In this document: piece after piece, positions 1-4,089 of the stretch
Layout: every line of letters begins with the position of its first letter
Numbering within the stretch: position 1 is the first letter of the stretch
Origin: Elusimicrobiaceae bacterium
Lineage (GTDB): Bacteria; Elusimicrobiota; Elusimicrobia; Elusimicrobiales; Elusimicrobiaceae
NCBI GenBank assembly: GCA_017647245.1
Contig: JAGCKY010000106.1
Coordinates: 1 to 9,462, forward strand
Direction: 5' to 3'
DNA length: 9,462 bases
Translations under genes and position numbers: made by a program
Notes under the pieces: generated by a model
The model's input: the letters and a program-made list of their open reading frames with translations, nothing else
Databases searched by the model: none
Told to the model about the DNA's origin: nothing

Positions 1-329
1 GAGCTGGGTTCAGTACGTCGTGAGACAGTACGGTCTCTATCTGCTGTATGCGCAGGAAACTTGAGAGGAGTTGTCCATAGTACGAGAGGGCCTGGATGAA
101 CGAACCTCCTGTATATCAGTTGTTTGTAAACAAGCATAGCTGATTAGCGGTGTTCGGTAGGGATAAACGCTGAAAGCATATAAGCGTGAAACCCGCCTCA
201 AGATAAGGTTTCCCTGGTAGATTAACTACCCAGAAGACCCCCGGAAGACTACCGGGTTGATAGGCAGAGTGTGTAAGCACAGTAATGTGTTCAGCTAATC
301 TGTACTAATAGGTCGTGAGGCTTGGCCGT
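1..329 (+). rRNA. rrl: 23S ribosomal RNA, 3' end (partial)
   Basis: This is the last part of domain VI of the large-subunit rRNA, entering from the left edge. The sarcin-ricin loop is readable at 79-92 (AGTACGAGAGGGCC), followed by CGAACCTCCTG and the CGCTGAAAGCAT block. The terminal segment CTGTACTAATAGGTCGTGAGGC closes the molecule. The 3' end is placed near 329 by alignment from memory with the E. coli terminus (GTGAGGCTTAACCTT) and may be off by several bases. An oddity is that the loop reads GAGAGGG where the universal sequence is GAGAGGA, so the base equivalent to E. coli A2665 is G (position 90). The 5S gene follows on the same strand, as in a normal rRNA operon. Confidence 0.97.
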
Positions 330-358
330 ATTCTTTAATCCAAACGTGAGTGTAATGC

Positions 359-388
359 TTGCGCTTTTCTAAAGTTATCTGATATAAT
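359..388 (+). promoter_or_regulatory. Possible promoter inside the 23S-5S spacer
   Basis: A perfect TATAAT lies at 383-388 preceded by TG one base upstream (extended -10, TGATATAAT). A weak -35 candidate, TTGCGC, sits at 359-364 with an 18-base spacer. Initiation near 395 would start just before the first spacer hairpin. It could provide extra 5S transcription, or it could be chance in an AT-rich spacer. Confidence 0.3.
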
Positions 389-397
389 GATAATAGG

Positions 398-450
398 GGT
401 TGGAAGGAAGTTGATGACCCGCCTAGTAAGCGGCGAGAAGGATTCCAACC
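398..450 (+). other. rRNA spacer hairpin 1
   Basis: GGTTGGAA (398-405) pairs perfectly with TTCCAACC (443-450). Inside, CCGC (419-422) pairs with GCGG (430-433). It lies in the 23S-5S transcribed spacer and is probably a processing or antitermination structure of the rRNA precursor. The purine-rich internal loop (TTGATGA on one side, CGAGAA on the other) only loosely resembles known motifs, and I assign no function. Confidence 0.55.
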
Positions 451-457
451 GGGGTAC

Positions 458-498
458 ACAAAGAAGTTGTTGTTCCCGTCCGATAATAACTTCTTTGT
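458..498 (+). other. rRNA spacer hairpin 2, long stem
   Basis: ACAAAGAAGTT (458-468) pairs perfectly with AACTTCTTTGT (488-498). The stem continues inward through six A-U and G-U pairs (469-474 with 482-487) to a 7-base loop, giving about 17 bp. A long, nearly uninterrupted double strand between 23S and 5S is the type of structure RNase III cuts in rRNA precursors. Its use as a cleavage site is inference. Confidence 0.6.
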
Positions 499-523
499 AA
501 CCAGATTTGTTCTTTTAACAATT

Positions 524-680
524 AAGGGCTTTAATGAGACTGATATTATTTCCGATAAGGCAACACCCGTTCCCATTCCGAACACGGCAGTTAAGCTTAT
601 CAGGGTCGATGGTATTGGCACCCAATTCGGTGCTGAGAGAGTAGATCGATGTCGGTCTCATTAAAGCCCTTTTCCTTTTT
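524..680 (+). terminator. 5S precursor stem followed by T tracts, possible rrn terminator
   Basis: The 17 bases 524-540 (AAGGGCTTTAATGAGAC) are exactly complementary to 655-671, so the whole 5S sits in the loop of one long stem that lengthens helix I by about 12 bp. Directly after it comes TTT, CC, then five T's (676-680). This is certainly a maturation stem. Whether it also terminates transcription is uncertain, because a second and larger palindrome begins at 675. Confidence 0.55.
535..660 (+). rRNA. rrf: 5S ribosomal RNA
   Basis: 5S rRNA of the large-subunit central protuberance. The family signature is clear: CACCCGTTCCCATTCCGAAC at 564-583, then ACGGCAGTTAAGC, GTCGATGGTATTGG, and GAGAGTAGATCGATG near the 3' end. 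Helix I is formed by GAGACTGAT (536-544) with the strand ending in CGGTCTC (653-659). The mature ends are inferred from helix I and could shift by up to about five bases each way. The precursor helix extends well beyond the mature ends. Confidence 0.93.
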
Positions 681-797
681 CTTCCAAAAACGGTTTTCTT
701 CGTTGTTGCCAGCTCCTTCGGATACCTCGGGCTTCGCCCTTTACAGTATACGCTCAGTCGCTGTTGCCTAGCAGAAAACCGTTTTTGTTTGAAAAAG
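675..797. repeat. 123-bp palindromic element downstream of 5S
   Basis: The 15-base arm 685-699 (CAAAAACGGTTTTCT) is perfectly complementary to 773-787. After a 3x3 mismatch, outer 7-base arms CTTTTTC (675-681) and GAAAAAG (791-797) also pair. The 73-base interior has a GGGC-TTC-GCCC mini-hairpin (729-739) and two near-identical segments in the same orientation, TCGTTGTTGCCAGC (700-713) and TCGCTGTTGCCTAGC (758-772). The 3' arm runs into TTTTTGTTT, so it could work as an rRNA terminator. The terminal inverted repeats also fit a miniature mobile element or dispersed palindromic repeat. No coding sequence is seen and no clear target duplication. Confidence 0.6.
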
Positions 798-1088
798 TCT
801 TGCCCCTAGAACTATGAAAAATTAGTTTGAAAGTTTCACGCCTAGAATTAAGGGATTTTTCTTCAAAGGAGCATGCGTGCTGTTTTCTCTTGTCGTCATC
901 CCGCAGTGTCTTTGTGCGGGATATAAAGCTGTTTTTGTTTGAAAACTTTTATAAATAGCTGGTGGTAATTTAAGTAAGCACGCACATCCCCAGGGAAAAA
1001 GAGTCGTCATCTTGAAAGGTTGTAATTCAGGATCTGTTCCTCTTAAAAATTTACCTATAAGAATGATTTTATATATCAGATTAAAATT
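798..1088. other. Intergenic region without a convincing gene
   Basis: This stretch lies between the 5S-associated palindrome and the 3' end of the minus-strand pilin. I see no supported coding sequence: the open frames are short, lack a good ribosome binding site, and are not recognisable. It contains a short REP-like hairpin (898-922), a 9-base direct repeat GTCGTCATC (892-900 and 1003-1011), and a second copy of GTTTTTGTTTGAAAA (931-945), which also occurs at 781-795 at the edge of the palindrome. No clear terminator is visible for the pilin gene transcribed toward it. Confidence 0.6.
898..922. repeat. REP-like short palindrome
   Basis: ATCCCGCA (898-905) pairs perfectly with TGCGGGAT (915-922) around a 9-base loop. 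Palindromes of the ATCCCGC...GCGGGAT type are often dispersed in intergenic DNA. No T tract follows on either strand, so it is unlikely to be a simple terminator. Confidence 0.5.
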
Positions 1089-1589
1089 TTATTTCGCACA
1101 CCAAGTGTCGTCTTGAAGTTCGCCACATAAATTTTTACATACTTTTTGATATACAGATGTTTTCTTTCCCCAACATCCAAAAGTAGCATCTGTATCCACC
1201 GTCTCAACATATTGCTCGTAAGTTGCTAAAAGACTACCAGATGAATTTACAAATATGCCAACAATTGCCACAGGATTTTCCACGGACTCCCGTAAGCATT
1301 GTATGTAAAATTTATTATTGTTATCGGCAATTAACTTATCATTATTTAAATAAGTGCCTCCCGGCAAATCTACCCCTAACTCTTCACAATCTGCGGCATA
1401 ATGCCCATTAGCCAAACGATATACTTCTTGTTCCGTTTTTACGTGTTTAACAAGTGTCATTAATTGGGTATAGCGGGATTTTGCTACAGCTACTTCATAT
1501 TGCGGCAGAGCAATCGCGGCCAAAATGCCGATGATTAAAACGACTACTAATAATTCAATCAGCGTAAATGCTTTTTTATTTTTTTTCAT
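1089..1589 (-). CDS. Type IV pilin-like prepilin protein
   Basis: Predicted secreted or inner-membrane pilin-like protein of 166 residues. Start chosen at 1589: an AGGAG (minus strand, 1596-1600) sits 6 bases upstream and gives a normal short leader, MKKNKKA. An ATG 15 codons further upstream has no comparable site. The prepilin peptidase site is A7/F8, with the conserved Glu at mature position 5 (E12), a hydrophobic helix (about residues 8-29), and the usual Pro at mature position 22 (P29). The rest is a short variable C-terminal domain with six cysteines (C68, C98, C139, C151, C155, C164), suggesting disulfides. The family assembles into type IV pili or type II secretion pseudopili, but the exact role here is unknown. 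No assembly genes (ATPase, PilC, peptidase) are in view. The gene converges on the rRNA operon and is divergent from the next pilin. Confidence 0.9.
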   Translation of the reverse strand: MKKNKKAFTLIELLVVVLIIGILAAIALPQYEVAVAKSRYTQLMTLVKHVKTEQEVYRLANGHYAADCEELGVDLPGGTYLNNDKLIADNNNKFYIQCLRESVENPVAIVGIFVNSSGSLLATYEQYVETVDTDATFGCWGKKTSVYQKVCKNLCGELQDDTWCAK

Positions 1590-1681
1590 GTTTTTCTCCT
1601 TAATAATTTTTATAACCTTGCTCCTGTGTCGCAAGGGGCCAGAAGCAAAAAACGATACTTAGCAAATCCGGCTCTTAAACA

Positions 1682-1709
1682 AGTATACCAAAAAAAAAAA
1701 ACAAGTCAA
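1682..1709 (-). promoter_or_regulatory. Promoter of the minus-strand pilin gene, with T12 spacer
   Basis: Read on the minus strand: TTGACT (-35, complement of 1704-1709), then TG, twelve T's and GG (16-base spacer), then TATACT (-10, complement of 1682-1687). The TGG before the -10 makes it an extended -10. Initiation is expected near 1675, giving a leader of about 85 nt. The stretch from CTTGACTTG through GGTA is identical to the promoter of the plus-strand pilin at 2013-2040. Confidence 0.75.
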
Positions 1710-1774
1710 GCTTTTTTCAAAAAAAATATTTCCCCCTTTTTATAATCAAAAAATCTCTAATCAATTTCCCCCAC

Positions 1775-1801
1775 TTGTGAAATGAACGGTTTTCATATAA
1801 G
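1775..1801 (+). promoter_or_regulatory. Possible promoter of the candidate structured RNA
   Basis: TATAAG (1796-1801) is preceded by TTGTGA (1775-1780) with a short 15-base spacer. Initiation near 1808 would begin just ahead of the first hairpin. A perfect TATAAT at 1741-1746 is an alternative -10 but has no good -35. The assignment rests mainly on how well the start fits the structured region. Confidence 0.3.
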
Positions 1802-1807
1802 ATATCA

Positions 1808-1982
1808 AGACCCCCACAGACGCGCACAGGGCGTCAAAAGGGGGACTTCTCCGTAAACCTTATGGGGGTTTAGGGAGAATTACAGGAGGCACAGGAAGTG
1901 AACTGTACATTCGGCCGGTGTATCTCCCGGCCGTCAAAAAGGGCTCTGCGATGAATGCGATCCGCGCAGAGCCCCCTTTTTT
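1808..1982 (+). ncRNA. Candidate structured RNA of unknown class
   Basis: About 175 bases between the two divergent pilin genes fold into five consecutive hairpins. H1: CCCCC (1811-1815)/GGGGG (1840-1844) enclosing GACGC (1819-1823)/GCGTC (1831-1835). H2: TTCTCC (1847-1852)/GGAGAA (1874-1879) plus TAAACC (1854-1859)/GGTTTA (1867-1872). H3: TACAG (1881-1885)/CTGTA (1903-1907). H4: CGGCCGG (1912-1918)/CCGGCCG (1927-1933). H5 is a strong intrinsic terminator (1941-1974) with six T's. GCACAGG occurs both in the H1 loop and in H3. It does not match 6S, SRP, RNase P, tmRNA or the riboswitch consensus sequences I can recall. It may be an independent small RNA, or an attenuator upstream of the pilin gene at 2077. 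Boundaries are approximate. Confidence 0.5.
1941..1982 (+). terminator. Intrinsic terminator between the pilin genes
   Basis: GGGCTCTGCG (1941-1950) pairs perfectly with CGCAGAGCCC (1965-1974) around a 14-base loop, followed by CC and six T's (1977-1982). Five A's precede the stem (1936-1940), so it could also act on the minus strand. It ends the structured RNA and insulates the pilin promoter that starts 31 bases later. Confidence 0.85.
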
Positions 1983-2012
1983 GGTTGTTTTTATCGTCGG
2001 TAAAAATAGGCC

Positions 2013-2040
2013 TTGACTTGTTTTTTTTTTTTGGTACAAT
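2013..2040 (+). promoter_or_regulatory. Promoter of the plus-strand pilin gene, with T12 spacer
   Basis: TTGACT (2013-2018), then TG, twelve T's (2021-2032) and GG as a 16-base spacer, then TACAAT (2035-2040), with TGG giving an extended -10. Initiation is expected near 2047, leaving a leader of about 30 bases with AGGAG at 2067-2071. The architecture and T count match the other pilin promoter. Confidence 0.8.
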
Positions 2041-2076
2041 TGCAAGCGTAGGGACATCAAAACAAAAGGAGAGAGT

Positions 2077-2625
2077 ATGAAAAGTCACGCATTTACGCTA
2101 ATAGAGCTGTTAGTAGTTGTTTTAATCGTCGGTATCCTGGTGGCAATCGCTTTAGCGCAATATCAAAAAGCAGTAGAAAAAAGCAAGGCAACACAAGCAT
2201 TTACTATGCTTAAATCGGTATATGATGCGGCACAAGTATATTATTTGGCTAATGGCATCTGGCCGGAAAGTTTTGATGATTTAGATGTGCAAGTGCCGTG
2301 GACGGGTAATACCAAGTGGAATACCTATACGGAAGCAAGAGATGTGCGCTCAAACGAGCAATGGTCTGTACAATTGATAAATGGTTTTCCTACAAAAGGA
2401 GTGGAAATAGGCCGCATTTCAGGGCCGTACGCGGGCACGGGCTTTGGTATTTATTATGAACATGCATACAGGTCTATTCCAGAAAAACAAGTAGTTTGTT
2501 TAGAAAAAAATTCTCGAGGGAATTTCTTGTGGGAAGATAAAGGCACCTATTGTGAGAAGATTTTTGCGGGAACAAAAGTTTATGGGGGAGAAAACTCTTA
2601 TACCTTTGTCTACCAAATTCCATAA
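2077..2625 (+). CDS. Type IV pilin-like prepilin protein
   Basis: Pilin-like protein of 182 residues. The start is firm: AGGAG (2067-2071) lies 5 bases upstream and the leader is only MKSHA. Cleavage is expected at A5/F6, with Glu at mature position 5 (E10) and a hydrophobic N-terminal helix (about residues 6-27). The Pro usually found at mature position 22 is Ala (A27, IALAQYQKAV), whereas the neighbouring pilin keeps it. The C-terminal domain is unrelated by eye to that neighbour. It has two cysteines (C141, C159) that could form a C-terminal disulfide loop, and aromatic- and glycine-rich stretches near 115-131. The family's role is in pilus or pseudopilus fibres, including as minor pilins; the specific function is unknown. 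It is separated from rplJ by an independent promoter, so co-transcription is not required. Confidence 0.9.
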   Translation: MKSHAFTLIELLVVVLIVGILVAIALAQYQKAVEKSKATQAFTMLKSVYDAAQVYYLANGIWPESFDDLDVQVPWTGNTKWNTYTEARDVRSNEQWSVQLINGFPTKGVEIGRISGPYAGTGFGIYYEHAYRSIPEKQVVCLEKNSRGNFLWEDKGTYCEKIFAGTKVYGGENSYTFVYQIP

Positions 2626-2629
2626 TTAC

Positions 2630-2659
2630 TTGTACTTTTTTACAAATTTTTGTTATAAT
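2630..2659 (+). promoter_or_regulatory. Promoter of the rplJ-rplL-rpoB-rpoC operon
   Basis: TTGTAC (2630-2635), an 18-base spacer, and a perfect TATAAT (2654-2659) preceded by TGT (extended -10). Initiation near 2666 would begin just at the first leader hairpin. It begins 5 bases after the pilin stop codon, and the AT-rich region has no strong terminator before it. Confidence 0.75.
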
Positions 2660-2665
2660 ATATTT

Positions 2666-2876
2666 ACAAGCTGCGGATAAGACACTGCAAAATGATTTGC
2701 AAGTTGGCAGCTTTTATTGATAAAATATCAATAGTAGTAACAGATTTGAACGTCAACCATGATACCTTCGCCGGAGAACGGTGAACGAGGTATCTATGGC
2801 TGTCGTTTTCTCGCCTAAAAAATAATTTTTAGACGAGAGTAACGACGGTAAAAGCGTTTAAAAAACAGGCAATAAA
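2666..2876 (+). promoter_or_regulatory. Structured rplJ leader, probable L10 autoregulatory leader
   Basis: Three structures are seen. (1) AAGCTGC (2668-2674)/GCAGCTT (2707-2713) enclosing TGCAAA (2686-2691)/TTTGCA (2696-2701), followed by T's. (2) CCAT (2757-2760)/ATGG (2796-2799) and GATACCT (2761-2767)/AGGTATC (2788-2794), then an asymmetric T versus AACG internal loop and an upper stem (2769-2773/2779-2783). AACG (2749-2752) can extend the base to CGTT (2804-2807). (3) GTCGTT (2802-2807)/AACGAC (2841-2846) continuing through CTCG/CGAG and CTAAAAA/TTTTTAG. Structures 2 and 3 compete for 2804-2807. In many bacteria the L10-L12 complex binds a kinked stem in this leader and represses its own operon; structure 2 is the likely site by inference. 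The ribosome binding site AGG (2867-2869) lies 7 bases before the start. Confidence 0.7.
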
Positions 2877-3398
2877 ATGAACCTGACGAAAGAACAAAAA
2901 AAGCAAAAGTCTCAAGACTTATCTGCTGAAATCAAAAATAGCGGCACCATTTTCTTCACCGCCTATCAAGGCCTGAAGTTTGTGGACATGGCTGACTTAA
3001 GAGTGAAACTTGCACCTACCGGCGCTAAATTCCGTGTAGAACGCAACACTATTTTAGATCACGCCATGAAGCAGGCCAAAATTGAAGGAGCCGATGAAAA
3101 GCTCTTTCAAGGGCCGACCGCAGTTGCTATCGGTGGCGATGTAGCCGCCGTGGCGAAAGTGCTCGTTGATTTCCAGAAAGGCCAAGAGGCTTTGAAGCTT
3201 AGAGCGTGCTATAGCGACGGCACTTGGTTTGATGAAAAACAAGTCAAACAATTGGCTACCATCGGTACCAAGGAAGAAAACTTGTCCAAATTGGCCGGTG
3301 CGTTGTATCAAGCGGTTGCGCAATCTGCGCAAGTGCTCCAAGCTCCGATTCGGGATTTTGCCTACGTTATTGCTGCTTTGGAAAATAAGCAAAAATAA
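2877..3398 (+). CDS. rplJ: Large ribosomal subunit protein L10 (uL10)
   Basis: Base of the ribosomal stalk: it binds the L11 region of 23S rRNA and anchors L12 dimers. It has 173 residues, close to the family's usual 165-180. The N-terminal domain shows the family pattern TAYQGLKFVDMADLRVKL (28-45), KFRVERNTIL (51-60) and FQGPTAVAI (77-85). The C-terminal part from about 134 (NLSKLAGALYQAVAQSAQVL and onward) is the helix that carries L12 dimers. The start follows AGG at 2867-2869. Its leader probably lets the L10-L12 complex repress its own synthesis. It is the first gene of its operon here; no rplK or rplA precedes it, and a pilin gene is upstream instead. Confidence 0.97.
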   Translation: MNLTKEQKKQKSQDLSAEIKNSGTIFFTAYQGLKFVDMADLRVKLAPTGAKFRVERNTILDHAMKQAKIEGADEKLFQGPTAVAIGGDVAAVAKVLVDFQKGQEALKLRACYSDGTWFDEKQVKQLATIGTKEENLSKLAGALYQAVAQSAQVLQAPIRDFAYVIAALENKQK

Positions 3399-3405
3399 CG
3401 CGTCA

Positions 3406-3437
3406 GCGTTCAGTTGGCTTTCGGGCCAACTAAACGC
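3406..3437 (+). other. rplJ-rplL spacer hairpin
   Basis: GCGTT (3406-3410)/AACGC (3433-3437) and AGTTGGC (3412-3418)/GCCAACT (3425-3431), with one C/A mismatch between them and a TTTCGG loop. It begins 7 bases after the rplJ stop. No T tract follows, so it is more likely a stability or processing element than a terminator. Confidence 0.6.
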
Positions 3438-3458
3438 GGCATAATCCAAACCCGACTT

Positions 3459-3527
3459 AGTGCGGTAGTAGCCCCGAAAGGGATAAAGGTACGGGCTTTG
3501 ACAAGGTTAAAGCAGAAGGCCGCTACT
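3459..3527 (+). other. Second possible structure upstream of rplL
   Basis: AGTGCGG (3459-3465) can pair with CCGCTACT (3520-3527, one bulged T), enclosing AGCCC (3470-3474)/GGGCT (3493-3497). It ends 7 bases before the rplL ribosome binding site. L12 is needed in several copies per L10, so structures here may protect the mRNA or help translation. The pairing is weaker than in the first spacer hairpin. Confidence 0.35.
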
Positions 3528-3549
3528 CTATAACAAAGGAAAAAATAAA

Positions 3550-3939
3550 ATGGCTAAAATGACCAAAGATGAATTAGTAAATGCAATTGCTGAACTCACC
3601 GTTTTGGAACTCTCCGAACTCGTGAAAGCGATTGAAGAAAAATTCGGCGTGAAAGCTGCTGCTCCCGCAGTGGCCGTTGCTGCTGCCCCCGCTGCTGGTG
3701 GTGCTGCCGCTGCTGCCGAAGAAAAAGATGAATTCAATGTTATGCTGACTGCTGTTGATGCCGCCAAAAAAATCGGCGTCATTAAAGTGGTGCGCGAAAT
3801 CACCGGTTTGGGCTTGAAAGAAGCCAAAGACCTCGTGGAAGGCGCCCCCAAAGCAGTAAAAGAAAACGTTGCCAAAGCCGAAGCTGAAGAACTCAAAAAG
3901 AAAATCACCGAAGCCGGCGGCACCGTTGAACTCAAATAG
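3550..3939 (+). CDS. rplL: Large ribosomal subunit protein L7/L12 (bL12)
   Basis: Multicopy stalk protein that recruits and stimulates translation GTPases. It has 129 residues, typical of the family (about 120-130). Residues 1-35 form the N-terminal dimerisation and L10-binding domain. Residues 36-56 are the Ala/Gly/Pro-rich flexible hinge. Residues 60-129 are the globular factor-binding domain with the hallmark [20 protein letters not shown] (78-97) and APKAVKE. A good ribosome binding site, AAAGGA (3535-3540), lies 9 bases upstream. The 151-base gap from rplJ contains hairpins, and a GC-rich hairpin follows the stop. Both fit separate control of its high expression. Confidence 0.98.
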   Translation: MAKMTKDELVNAIAELTVLELSELVKAIEEKFGVKAAAPAVAVAAAPAAGGAAAAAEEKDEFNVMLTAVDAAKKIGVIKVVREITGLGLKEAKDLVEGAPKAVKENVAKAEAEELKKKITEAGGTVELK

Positions 3940-3952
3940 TCAGCGCACTATT

Positions 3953-3979
3953 TCCCCGGCCCCAACTCGGGGTCGGGGA
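3953..3979 (+). terminator. rplL-rpoB attenuator-like hairpin
   Basis: TCCCCGGCCCC (3953-3963) pairs with GGGGTCGGGGA (3969-3979) through 11 pairs including one G-U, with a 5-base loop, 13 bases after the rplL stop. The following TTTGTCCTTTATTT is only moderately T-rich, so I expect partial termination. In E. coli an attenuator at this junction lowers rpoBC expression relative to rplJL; the same role here is inference from position and shape. Confidence 0.65.
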
Positions 3980-4011
3980 TTTGTCCTTTATTTCGCTTCT
4001 TAGGAAGCCAA

Positions 4012-4065
4012 CGCCGGTGAATTTATTTTTGTCAGATGCGTGCACAAAAATAAATTTATTCGGCG
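4012..4065 (+). other. Long stem just upstream of rpoB
   Basis: AATTTATTTTTGT (4020-4032) pairs perfectly with ACAAAAATAAATT (4044-4056). Below an internal loop, CGCCG (4012-4016) pairs with CGGCG (4061-4065). The 3' foot is about 11 bases from the rpoB ribosome binding site (AGGA, 4077-4080). The E. coli rplL-rpoB junction has an RNase III processing site, and this stem is a plausible counterpart by position. That function is not proven. Confidence 0.6.
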
Positions 4066-4089
4066 ACAAACAAGGCAGGAATAAACGAA

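Noticed and set aside
398..450. Hammerhead-like ribozyme or box C/D kink-turn in the rRNA spacer (TTGATGA ... CGAGAA)
   Set aside because: The core departs from CTGATGA ... GAAA at required positions, and no cleavage-site arm is present.
295..621. Minus-strand open frame of 108 codons across the 23S end, spacer and 5S
   Set aside because: It is antisense to rRNA and spacer hairpins, with no ribosome binding site or recognisable protein.
467..664. Plus-strand open frame of 65 codons over the 5S region
   Set aside because: It overlaps the 5S rRNA and its precursor stem; the translation is that of an RNA gene.
822..1010. Minus-strand open frame of 62 codons downstream of the pilin
   Set aside because: It runs through the REP-like palindrome and repeats, lacks a clear ribosome binding site and has low-complexity, unrecognised content.
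1590..1634. Upstream ATG extending the minus-strand pilin by 15 residues
   Set aside because: The internal ATG at 1589 has a strong AGGAG and gives a standard short prepilin leader; the extension would place a charged segment before it.
1811..1900. Cyclic di-GMP-I (GEMM) riboswitch, suggested by GCGCACAGGGC near a pilin gene
   Set aside because: The rest of the GEMM core (GCAAACC, the GNRA-loop stem and ACGCAAAGCC) is missing and the fold is different.
1808..1982. 6S RNA, suggested by the length of about 175 nt
   Set aside because: The 5' and 3' ends do not pair into a long hairpin with a central bubble; instead there are five separate hairpins.
3528..3935. Minus-strand open frames opposite rplL, and many opposite rplJ, rpoB and rpoC
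   Set aside because: They are shadow frames produced by the codon use of strongly identified sense genes.
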